Shown here piece after piece: positions 54,693-64,000 of a DNA stretch of 64,000 nt. The notes below the pieces were generated by a model. The model was given only the letters and a program-made list of their open reading frames with translations, was not told the DNA's origin and did no database searches. Position numbers and translations under genes: made by a program. The stretch covers positions 41,535,546 through 41,599,545 of the forward strand of contig CM028326.1 in NCBI GenBank assembly GCA_016647705.1, given 5' to 3'. Positions within the stretch are counted from its first letter, which is position 1, and every line of letters begins with the position of its first letter. Source of the DNA: Eucommia ulmoides (Eukaryota; Streptophyta; Magnoliopsida; Garryales; Eucommiaceae).

Positions 54693-57358
54693 TGTTGATC
54701 TTGAGATTTTGATGGACAATTAAATGTTGATATTTTTTGTGGAACTAACGGATTTATTGAGTGTTTCAGTTTATAAGTTCTATTGAAGATATTATCATGA
54801 AGAAGTTGAGATGAATGCTAAATGGATGCTAAAGAGATTGACAAAGATGATGGATAATTAAGAGACCGAATACTTTGAAGAACCTATGGGAAAACAACTC
54901 AGGTTAAATTTTTACTCTTAATGTATCTCGATTAGGATCACACACAACACAAAATATTTTTACAATTATGTGTGTTTTTAATAGGATCCTAATTAGTTAA
55001 CATACTTGCTCTTATGTGAAATTGAAGAAGAAATATTAATTTAAGAAAGATTATATTAAAATTGAATTTAAGTGTTAGTAGAGTTAACCGAGAAAAGAAA
55101 TTGGTTAAAAGAGAAAAAACGTCGAAGAAATTGAATTAAAAAATGAATTAAGAAAGAAGTACAGCAGGATCGGTCGACCCGATGTCAACCGAGGAGAAGG
55201 TGATGGAATTAGCTGAACTTTCTGAATCATTCGGTCAACAACTAGGTCGATCTATGGCCAAAAGAGGAATTCTCTAAATCGTTAGGTCGACCTATGGCTG
55301 ATTAGGATCACACACGACACAAAATATTTTTACAATTATGTGTGTTTTTAATAGGTTCCTAATTAGTTAACATACTTGCTCTTATGTGAAATTGAAGAAG
55401 AAATATTGATTTAAGAAAGATTAGATTAAATTGAATTTAAGTGTTAGTGGAGTTAACTGAAAAAAGAAATCGGTTAAAGGAGCAAAAACGTCGAAGAAAT
55501 TGAATTAAAAAATGAATTAAGAAATAAGTATAGCAGGATCGGTCGACCTGCCCAACGGGATCGGCCAACCGATGAGAAGGTGATGGAATTAGCTGAATTC
55601 TCTGAATCATTCGGTCGACAACTAGGGTGACCTATGGTCAAAAGAGGAATTCTCTGAATCGTTAGGTCAACAGACAAATGGGAGAGGTCGACCTGTGAAA
55701 CTCACTAAATCGTTCGGTCGATAGACGAATAAGCAGATGTCGACCTATGGGCATAGAATTTTTAGCTTGGGCTATATCCTGAATCGGGCGGTCGACTTAT
55801 GCCTTCTGGTCGGTCAACCGATGGATAACTTCAAGATTCGAGGATTTTATGATTTTGATCCAAAAAGTAGTTGTTACTAGCCGATTTTATGGTTAAGATA
55901 TGAGAGATATCTTAGGGATCTGATGGAATTTAAGATATATAGTTGATATTTTATTATCCCTATAGATATGGTTCATGTATTTTGATTATTTCTCAATTTG
56001 GTTAATGTAATTTTTTTCTATCCTATCTAATTGAGTTTGAGAAAATGTTTGAGGGACTTAATTGAACATTTTAAGAGTTATAATTGAGTAAATCATACCA
56101 GAATTAAGAAATAATGATATAAGGGGTCTATTAGAGTAATTATTTGTTATGATATATGAGAACTAGCCGTTGGAGGACTTGTTCTAATTCCATATAAATA
56201 GACATGCGTTTTTTAGGTTTCAATAATCCCATTCATTCATACATTAAGAACAATAAGTTCCTGGGCTATTTTGAGAGTTATCAATATGATATTATACTGA
56301 GAGATTATCTTGAGATTATTCAATTCTTGAGTTAAAGCACTATTTGAGTTAGCGTCACTGATATAAGCTATCTTGCGATACTACGTGCAATCTACTCGTT
56401 GTTTTCCTAGTGAGATCGTTTCAAGCTTATTCTTTAATTAAGTATTTTATTATTACTACTTGCTTGGTGAATTGATCTTTTTGAGAAATAGTTTTTGAAC
56501 TTTAAAAGCATAAAAATCTTTTAAATCAATTTGTGTATAAATCTGATTATGTACTAAATTGTGTGCTACCCGTTTTATTTAAAAATCAAATTTTGAAATT
56601 CTCATTTTATTTCTATCACTAGTTTCGGAACATTAATTGAGTTCAAATTAATTTGGGGTGGTAGAAGCTCCGAGTGGGAAAAAAACTTATTAATTTTGTA
56701 ATTGGTGAGTTGTGTGTCGGATTTGATACTATTGGGAGTGTCTAATCAAAGGGTAGCTGGTTTTAATCTCTTCCAGTAAAGAGATTAAGGTTTTGATCTT
56801 CGCCTAGAGTACAAAAAGATTAGGTGTTAATTCTTTCTGAATAGAATTAATTTTGAATAAATTTGTAACGGTTCAATCCTTACAGGGTAAAAAGATACTT
56901 GAAGTGATTTTTGTGTGAGGTTTAATTCTTAGCCTAAGTATAAAAGAATTAGGTTAATTTTTAACTTGAGAAAAAGATAGGATTATTCCTGAGCCTGTGA
57001 AAAAGAATTGTAAATATTGATTCTGAGCTTGTGAAAAGAATCATTTTGTAAGAGTTTGGTTCTTAACTGGTTAAAGGAATCATACTGATTAGTAGGTGCG
57101 AATCTCCATGGAGTTTGGGGGACTGGATTAACTAAGAATAGCTTGGTGAACCAATATAAATTTTTGATATACTGTTTTATTTACTTTATTTATATTTTGT
57201 TATTTGGTGTGCATTTAGTTGATAATACTTATCCACTGCTATAAAGATAATAATTAATTTAGGGTAAAATTAATTATTTGATTTTTGACGTATTATTATT
57301 TGGATTAAATTTTTATCTACCCAATTCCCTCCCTCTTGGGTAGCTCACTGAGCCAACA
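54693..57358 (-). mobile_element. SIRE-like copia solo LTR, copy 2, with internal 370-bp duplication
   Basis: Inverted relative to 17726-20090: it begins TGTTGATCTTGAGATTTTGATGG and ends with the inverted LTR start (CCCTCTTGGGTAGCTCACTG, then AGCCAACA). Flanking pentamers AATTT (54688-54692) and AGTTT (57359-57363) differ by one base. 2666 bp, longer than copy 1 mainly because of a 370-bp tandem duplication near its left side. It contains GGTCGACC palindromes (55165-55830). No coding sequence. Confidence 0.9.
54930..55670. repeat. 370-bp tandem duplication inside the SIRE-like LTR
   Basis: GATTAGGATCACACAC starts both copies (54930 and 55300). They share TATTTTTACAATTATGTGTG, a TTAGTTAACATACTTGCTC block and the GCAGGATCGGTCGACC segment, with few differences, so the duplication is fairly recent. 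Confidence 0.9.
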
Positions 57359-58629
57359 AGTTTCTTTTTGTTGTGAACAACAATAACGCTACATTGAAAT
57401 TCTAAATTGATTCCTTGATTTAATGGGCGTCTCTGTAATTTTTTTTATTTCGATGATTGTGTCGTGTAAACATTGATCACTATTGCTATAAAGTTTTTCT
57501 TATTTTGTTGATCCTCATACTTAAAGAATAATTGTTTATTATAGATTTTGCCCAAACGAGAGTTTATGATGACGTAATTGATTTTTATATTGTGTCACTT
57601 ATATTTATTTGAGCATTTTGATTCTCTTATTTGGTGGGAGTTTTTTTTTTTCCCTTTAATTCTATGATATATTGAAACCACTATTATTATGTGTTTTGCA
57701 AAATTGAATTCTATTTAATGATCATCATTATTGCATATTATATTGTTGCGTATCATATTATTTAAGTTGATTATATTAAATCAAGGTTCAAGACCCATAG
57801 TGTTCAATAAACATGTTGTGAATATGGGTGTCATTGAGTGTTTTGATTCTCTGATTTAGTGGGAGCTTTTGTATTTCTCTTTATTTCGATGATTACGTTG
57901 TGACCACTATTGTTATGTGTTTTACAAAACTGAAATCTATTTGATAATCATCATTATTGCGTATTATATTGTTGCATATCATATTATTTGAATTGATTAT
58001 ACAATATGGTATCTTAAGATATTGCGTCTTAAGAATTACAGTTGTATACTTTTGGTTATCACAAATCACTGTTTTGAGATCTCGTGATATATTATTAGTG
58101 ACAGATGACTTGTTAAAGTCAAGCGATTTCATATTGTTGAGAAATTGCAGCAGTTTCATTTTATTGAGAAACTGCAATTAGAAATATCATTTTGTTGAGA
58201 AATTGCAACAGTTTCATTTTGTTGAGAAATAACAATTAGGAATTTCATTTTGTTGAGAAATTGCAATTACAATTTTATTTTGTTGAGAAATTATAATGAG
58301 GACCGATAAGAACAATGCATATTGATAATGATCACATGTTGGCATTGATTTCTTACTACACTACTGGGTTTACGATCCATGTCGATATGGTTATACGTAT
58401 TTGTGAGTATGAAAGGTTTTATATTTGTTGCGATTAATATATAGACTATTATAATCCAATATTTAGATCATGTTAAACCTAATAAGTTTATCAAGATGCT
58501 ACTTATAAACTATCATTTCTTTAAATAAAAGGTGTAGCCACACCAAAAATAAATTTTTTTCTGTTATTAACTCGAGAGTCTGATTTTCAAACTTAAATTT
58601 ATTCAATTAATGTAGCCCAAGTGAGAGAG
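57359..58629 (+). other. 3' internal part of the LTR element, with duplications
   Basis: No coding motif. It has a direct duplication at about 57676-57775 and 57902-58000 (ACCACTATTRTTATGTGTTTT, then ATTATATTGTTGCRTATCAT), offset about 226 bp, and a short minisatellite at 58127-58300. Confidence 0.7.
58127..58300. repeat. TTTCATTTTGTTGAGAAATTGCAA minisatellite
   Basis: Six units of 23-33 bp, each with ATTTTGTTGAGAAAT or a one-base variant, the spacers alternating GCAGCAG, GCAATTAGAAATA, GCAACAG and ACAATTAGGAAT. Confidence 0.9.
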
Positions 58630-59094
58630 TGTTGGAATATTTTTTAAGAGCTAACATTAATTGAATTAATTATTTTTCAAAAATGGGTTAATGGATAGTC
58701 TATTATTTAAACAACCCAAATAATCAGTGATACTATTTTAATTTGAGCTGTTGCGTCTTTTATGTAGAAGCACAGTTAAGTGATAAGTGTAGGTTTTGGA
58801 TTCCGTTGAAGCCCGTGATGGGAGGGTCCAACGAGAAACCCTAATATAAATAATTAGGTTTCATCGCTAGTCTAAATTAAGGGGTTTCTTTCCATTGAGA
58901 GCCGCCACTACAATAATCTAGATCATAGAGAGGAACACATAGTATGTAATTTGCTGTGATAGTTCAATCTTTTGCGATGGCCGAGACAGGTACGCTTTCG
59001 ATTACCGTTTTTCATTGTTGTATCCTATAATCCATGTATGCTTTAGATTATTAATTAATTCCGTGTTATTTGTGATTATAAGATATAATCAACA
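58630..59094 (+). repeat. 3' LTR of the non-coding retroelement
   Basis: 465 bp; see the 5' LTR entry for shared blocks. The differences are spread evenly, suggesting an old insertion. Confidence 0.88.
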
Positions 59095-60387
59095 AGTGAC
59101 ACCACTGTATTTCATTTTTTTTTCTTTTAATAAGATCGGGGTACCGCTATCGTCTTTCCCTTTAGATAGACAGGGGTGGCATCACCATCACATTTTTTTA
59201 GACAGGAGTGGCACTACAAAGGTGCCACCCCCCGTTTATCTTCTTGTTATTTAAAAAATGGGGGTAATTCCTGTTTATCTGTAAACACTGCAAAACCCAC
59301 CCTCTTGTATCACCTATACGACTGGGCACGTGAACGTTTGAGACCATCTCCTTGGACACAAGAAAGTGAGTCGATATCTTGAAATATAAACGTGACAACA
59401 ATTAAACATTGTAGAATTTTACAAAAAAATCATATAATATCACTCAGTTTTATATGCGTAGTCCATACACGTGAAAACCTATTCTCATTCTACAATCACA
59501 AAAATGATGGATCAAGAGGACCAGGCTCACCTGTAGCTAAAAAATGTCGTTAGCATTAGTACATTAAGAAAACTAGTCACACAATGCTACAAGTACAACA
59601 TAATTTACTCTTTTAGCCAAAGTTGATTAAATATGATGTATTTGTTTTACAACATGATTTTGAAAAAAAAAATCGAACGCTATTTCATAATTGTTAGCAC
59701 GTTCAACTGCTATTCATAATTGTTGCAAAACATTACTCCAAGACAACATAAATTACTAAATACATTCAATAAAACACATTAACAAAATTTAGTTAAAGAA
59801 AACATTATACTAAGTTACATTACAACACAAATGTGGTTACAATTTGACTTTCACAATACAATACATTGATAAATTTAGTACACTTAACCACTACTGTAAA
59901 ATCAACTAGATGTATGTCAGAGTCGGGATGGACACCTCTGCCTACTGTGACTAGTCTAAGAACACAAACCACATCGATTTTACTATTTTCTACGACACAT
60001 CCATCTCGTTTTGAATTTTCGTGGATTTTGGTTGATCAAATTTCAATACTTGAAGTCTAGTCAGATTAGGAATCAAGATAAAACAAAATTAGGCTCCCGC
60101 CAATAATCCTTATGAATTATCGGTTGAAATGATAAATCCAAATTTTCAGGTGATTCTCCATCCTAAACTTAAGGGCAATCTAGTGGAAGGCATCAATACC
60201 ATCAAAATCGGTCACCACAACCATATGGAAACATAAATATCAATTAATCTTTCATTTTTCACATGTAGCATGATCCCCTAAACTAAGCACCCCCTATCAA
60301 ACTCCTTAAAGGATTGACCTAAAACAATATTTTTTCTCTAAAAGGGAAAAAAATGTTATACAAATAAAAATGTCTACATAATTAACT
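59095..60387. other. Flank with GGTGGCA repeats, probably downstream part of the MULE
   Basis: GACAGGGGTGGCATCACC and GACAGGAGTGGCACTAC near 59170-59220, then GGTGCCACC, form a small inverted set. The rest is AT-rich. The C-terminal zinc-finger part of the adjacent transposase might be expected here on the minus strand but I do not see it. Confidence 0.4.
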
Positions 60388-61240
60388 TTACCGATTGAAT
60401 GGTTCGATGTCCCTTGTTTTGAACTTCGTTGGAAACTTCTGAATTTTTTCAATGTAAAGTCTAGTGTATTGGTAACCATTGGTAGAGTCTTTTAGGGCTT
60501 TTTGTCGACCAAGATCAAAATATTTAACCAACCTATAGAAATTCATCTTAACAGAAGCTGTAATATAGGGATATTTCTTGTACCTTTTAAGCATTAGTTG
60601 AATACATCAACACAGTTGGTCGTTATCACACCCCAGCACTTACCTTTGCTGTGTGTTATTGTCCATATTTCTGGTCCTCTTGCATCAACCGTCTCTTCGT
60701 TCGATGATTTATTTTTCAATCTTCTCCCTAATTTCATCATATTTTCTAATTTGTGACACAACACTAGCTTTCCAAACAAAATCCTTCAATTGTTGATTTC
60801 AGAATATTGAGTTGAAATTGCTGCAAAAGTGGCGTAGACAATATCGGTGATTTATAATAGCTCGTTCGGTTGAAGAATCCATAAAATGTACACCACACTC
60901 AGAATGGTGGGGGTGTTTATCAGATATGCATGTCACCTCCGGACAATCTTGGACAATATGATGTTTAACCAACGAAATGAATCACCCTTAAGAATCTAAG
61001 TTCTCTCAAGTTACAACTGCAAAAGCTAAAAGATATACCTTATTTGATGACATCATTTCAATGACAATCAACATCTTAGCTTTGTATTTTTCGTACAAAT
61101 GGGTGCTATCAACTGTTAAGACAGACCGATGATATCTCTAACCATCAATGGGGTTTGCATGCCCAAAACGTCTTATCCAATATTAAATAACCAGGCACAA
61201 GCGTCAATAAGTGACTTCACTCCACAAGAATCCTAGGATT
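60388..61240 (-). pseudogene. Mutator-like (MULE) transposase remnant
   Basis: On the minus strand, blocks occur in the order of plant MURA-type transposases. First comes THLYEKYKAKML in the DDE core (about 61135-61095), followed by NKVYLLAF. Then comes ISDKHPHH-like sequence with HRYCLRHFCSNF (about 60852-60815), LKDFVWKASV and IREKIEK. Then CWGVITTNCVDVFN (60640-60597) and MLKRYKKYPYITASVKMNFY with RLVKYFDLGRQKA (60594-60490). Stops and frame changes separate the blocks. The first aspartate block is changed (VDSTHLY where GTHLYG is usual). The enzyme would excise and move MULEs; this copy is dead. No TIRs identified. Confidence 0.87.
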
Positions 61241-61414
61241 AAAGGTTTGCAATGGCAACAGGTATTTCAACAATTTATTATACTATTCGTCCGAATCCCC
61301 CAAATAAGGTATATATGGTTTTTGTTTTAGCCAATCATCATTTTCAATGTGAGATTGTGAATCCCTGGTTCTTCTTCGCAATGACAATAATAAGAATGAT
61401 CTTTAATTTAGGAT
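61241..61414. other. Short flank between MULE remnant and Athila-like LTR
   Basis: No feature seen; ends AGGAT before the LTR start. Confidence 0.4.
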
Positions 61415-63073
61415 TGATGGGTGTAAATTACCAACGTATTTTCAATCCGAATTTGTTAGTTTTCGAGTACGTTTATAGTTATTTTTATATATTTTTATAT
61501 TTTTTGTATAAATCAGGTGTGTGGAGCAAAAAGATAGGAAACTGGAGCGAAAACGATGAGATCGAACTGAAGGCGAGTTGAAGTTACGGTGGATAAACAA
61601 GCAAGGAGGCAAAATATGAAGGAAGCCCACCGCCTAGGCGTCCAGACCTCTGCCTAGGCAGTGAAGATGCTGAGAATGACAAAAGGCTACTGAAAGCCCA
61701 CCGCCTAGGCAGAAATTTCCTCTGCCTAGGTGGAAACCCCAGTAGAAACATTTCCAAGTCCACCGCCTACTTCTTCGCCTAAGCGGTCACCAAACCTGCA
61801 AAGCTGGTACAGGTGTTGTAACGTCAAGGTTATTTTGGACTATTATTAAATCTGATTTTGGAAATACTCAAAAAATGTAAGTTGTAGATATTTTTCTTAT
61901 CTTTCCATAGGTTTTTGAATCACCTCAATCAGAGGTTGGATGAAGAAGTTACAGCCAAAAAACAATTGCAAAGTTGCAGTAACTTCGCCTAGGCGAATTT
62001 CCGGTAGAAAGTTTACCGACCTAACTTCACCTAGGCAAAAATCCTGCAGTACAACCTTGATATTTATTAGATAGTTTGAGATTTTTTCAGATATTTTTTA
62101 ATTCCTTCTCTCCTTCTCTCTTCCCTCTCTTCAGCCCTTAAGGCCTTAGGCCATATTTTAGGAGTATGATTAGGGATTTTTGAGGGAGAGCTCTCAACCC
62201 GAGGTGGAGGATCAACGAGAAAGTGATCGATCGACGTTTCTAGCGGCAAATCCTCGGATATCGGCTAAGTCGCTCGTTTTCTCTCTTTGTTTTCTTCATT
62301 TTGGTAGTTGTTGAGCATGTTTAGCTCATTTTACATTGTATAAATGGTTAGGGCCATGAGTTAAACATGGATTTTAATAGGGATTAACGTATTATTTATG
62401 AAAATGTAGTTTTGGTTGAATTTGTGTTTCGTTTATGGTTGTTCCTTATAATTTCGATTGTGTTGTCGTGTTTTCTACGATTATATGCTAGTTTAGATAT
62501 ATTGAGAATACGGGGTTTGACACTCGGGAGAGGTAATCCCGAATTTAGACTAGGGTTAACACAACACGACAATCTAACGACCTGGGAGGGCGTTAGAAAG
62601 TGTGCAATCGATGACGTTGGGGCGAGACTCACGTGATCTAAAGTCATTAAGACGTTGAGGGGGACTTTAGCATTGACACGAAGTCACATATTCCCCAGTC
62701 TTATACTTGAAAGAGGTGGCGAGGGAGTTTACGAACCGAGATTGTCGGATACATCGAACGCCGTTAATGTTAACTAAAACGAAATCAAATGCATTTAAGT
62801 AAATAAAGTTAATCCGTAGGAAATCTACTCCCCTAAACAATCTCAAATTAGTATTTATAGTATAGTTAACTTAATTAGTATTTTAGTTTAGTATTAGTTT
62901 TAAATTAAATTCCATTTTTGTCGCCTAGATAAAGTCAAGTTATGACAATCGCGATACTCGATAGTAACAACATCAATCCCTGTGGATACGATACCCGACT
63001 GAAAGGTCCATTATACTAAAACTTGATCTGTACATTTACGGTAAAAGTGACAGTGCTTATTTAGCGGCCACCA
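61415..63073 (+). repeat. 5' LTR of the Athila-like element
   Basis: Starts TGATGGGTGTAAATTACC and ends GCGGCCACCA. It carries a CGCCTAGGCG palindrome cluster (61629-62040), and the inner stretch GGTTTGACACTCGGGAGAGG is shared with the solo LTR copy. ORFs in it are shadows. Confidence 0.85.
61629..62040. repeat. CGCCTAGGCG palindrome cluster, second copy
   Basis: Near-palindromes CCGCCTAGGCG, TGCCTAGGCA, CCGCCTAGGCA, TGCCTAGGTGG, TTCGCCTAAGCGG, TTCGCCTAGGCGAA and TTCACCTAGGCAA over 410 bp. Confidence 0.88.
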
Positions 63074-63079
63074 AGTTTT

Positions 63080-63097
63080 TGGCGCCGTTGCTGGGGA
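63080..63097 (+). other. Primer-binding site, tRNA-Asp type
   Basis: TGGCGCCGTTGCTGGGGA, one base from TGGCGCCGTTGCCGGGGA, complementary to the 3' end of plant tRNA-Asp and characteristic of Athila-like elements. Lies 6 bases after the LTR end. Confidence 0.85.
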
Positions 63098-63298
63098 TTG
63101 TCTTGTTGATTTCTATCGATATTGGGAGTAAATAACTTGATTTTAATCTAGGCATTTTTGTATATAATTTTCGTTTGTAGTTTTGTTTTGGTTTCTGGCA
63201 GGATGCTTGAAGATGTTAGATCGACAGGTGCTCTTGCGGTTCGATCATTGAATATCTCGCCAGTCTTGAGGGCATGTGTCGGGCTGAGGACATTAAAC

Positions 63299-63325
63299 CA
63301 AGCGCTTCTTGGGAGGCAACCCAGG
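63299..63325 (+). promoter_or_regulatory. Leader motif with AGCGCT palindrome and small hairpin
   Basis: AAGCGCTTCTTGGGAGGCAA followed by CCCAGG: a self-complementary AGCGCT next to a 6-bp stem (63308-63313 pairing with 63320-63325, one G-U) closing an AGGCAA loop. I recall similar sequence downstream of the primer-binding site in Athila/Tat elements. A role in RNA dimerisation or packaging is only a guess. Confidence 0.45.
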
Positions 63326-64000
63326 GTCACAAATAAGTTAGATACATCTCCATCAATTTGAGTCGGAGGCGAGATCCTCTCGCTTCCCAAGTATGTGTTC
63401 TAAACCCCGTCTTTAATATCATGCTTTACTGTCATTAGGATCGCTGATAGCTCATTTAGGACATCACCTATGTTGAGTTGGTGGTGATGTGTAGTATGTG
63501 TTTATATTTTTAGTTTAATTTTACTGTTTTTATCGTTTGCATGCTTGTTTAGGATTAGATAGTTAGTTTAGATGTTGTTTTGTGCTACGTTTTGACGTCA
63601 TCTGGGCCTTTACCCGATGATGACTCTATTCCCTGATTGTTTTGAGGTTGAGCGTAACGCTCATTCATGTGTTCTGTGTGCTTAACGTATCGTTTAGTAA
63701 AAGTTATTGTATACCCTAAATGCATGAGCACGTAAACTCAATATAGCACTATCTTATTGATTTGAAACTGATTATCTGTCAATCAATTTTACGACAATAG
63801 GGATTCTAGAACCTGATTTGGGAGAAATTCGAGGCGAAATCCTAGGCGAGGTTATTTAGGAGATATGATTTAAGCAGTCATTTGATCGCTTGAGCCTTTT
63901 GAAGCCAACCATGCAATATCATTATCCCTTGTTACCCTGTCGAAGCCTAATAGCCGTTTCAATTCTGAACACTTAAACAAATACCCTAGCTGATTGAACT

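Larger units (their letters stand above)
48986..59094 (+). mobile_element. Non-coding LTR retroelement with 465-bp LTRs (LARD-like)
   Basis: Two LTRs of equal length (48986-49450 and 58630-59094) in the same orientation start TGTTGGAATATTTTTTA and end AATTAACA / AATCAACA. The first is followed by a tRNA-Met primer-binding site. A purine-rich AAGTGAGAGAG precedes the second. The 9.2 kb between them shows no gag, protease, RT or integrase motif. A SIRE-like solo LTR accounts for 2.7 kb (54693-57358). Flanking pentamers (GATGA / AGTGA) do not match well, so the TSD is eroded or the two LTRs derive from a rearranged locus. Confidence 0.82.
61415..64000 (+). mobile_element. Athila-like Ty3/gypsy element, 5' part, runs off the window
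   Basis: A 1659-bp LTR (61415-63073) is followed by a primer-binding site TGGCGCCGTTGCTGGGGA of the tRNA-Asp type typical of Athila/Tat elements. A leader without recognised coding sequence follows to the window end. Gag is expected further right. The LTR matches the solo LTR at 27496-28784 in inverted orientation. Confidence 0.85.

Overview
The window reads as nuclear DNA of a flowering plant, probably a eudicot. Host genes are split by GT-AG introns. Transposable elements belong to typical plant lineages (Ty3/gypsy chromovirus, Athila/Tat and Tekay-like LTRs; Ty1/copia and SIRE-like LTRs; L1-type LINE; MULE, hAT, CACTA, Harbinger and Stowaway-type elements). A piece of plastid rbcL is embedded in the sequence. 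Most ORFs above 60 codons are chance or transposon debris. I recognise only two host genes, both incomplete here.

Layout. 1-5000: AT-rich sequence with a LINE remnant, tandem repeats and small elements, probably upstream intron of the first gene. 5002-10907 (+): four 3'-terminal coding exons of translation initiation factor eIF2B subunit delta; the last intron (4.75 kb) holds a decayed copia element, itself split by a hAT-like element. 11728-20907: an old chromovirus with both LTRs, whose 3' LTR was later split by a SIRE-like solo LTR with a perfect target-site duplication (TSD). 21322-23353: non-autonomous MULE with long terminal inverted repeats (TIRs) and a perfect 9-bp TSD. 24299-24451: rbcL fragment. 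26110-28827: truncated SIRE-like LTR containing an Athila-like solo LTR. 30989-36200: copia gag fragment, then a Tat-like gypsy gag split by a 2.6-kb solo LTR. 36900-42830: CATG-rich repeat field and several MITEs. 44176-47089 (-): universal stress protein gene (three exons, C-terminal end not found). 47273-48791: a second MULE with perfect 9-bp TSD and a proline-rich ORF. 48986-59094: 10-kb LTR element with two 465-bp LTRs but no recognisable coding region, containing a 5 x 190 bp tandem array and another SIRE-like solo LTR. 60388-61240 (-): MULE transposase pseudogene. 61415-64000: 5' LTR, primer-binding site and leader of an Athila-like element running off the window.

The dominant theme is nested insertion followed by LTR-LTR recombination: four solo-LTR insertions can be delimited by perfect or one-mismatch 5-bp TSDs. 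Two unrelated LTR families carry clusters of different near-perfect palindromes (GGTCGACC core; CGCCTAGGCG core). I see no CRISPR array, operon, plasmid or prokaryotic system, and recognised no tRNA or rRNA gene. All calls rest on reading the sequence and on remembered family motifs; no database search was run.
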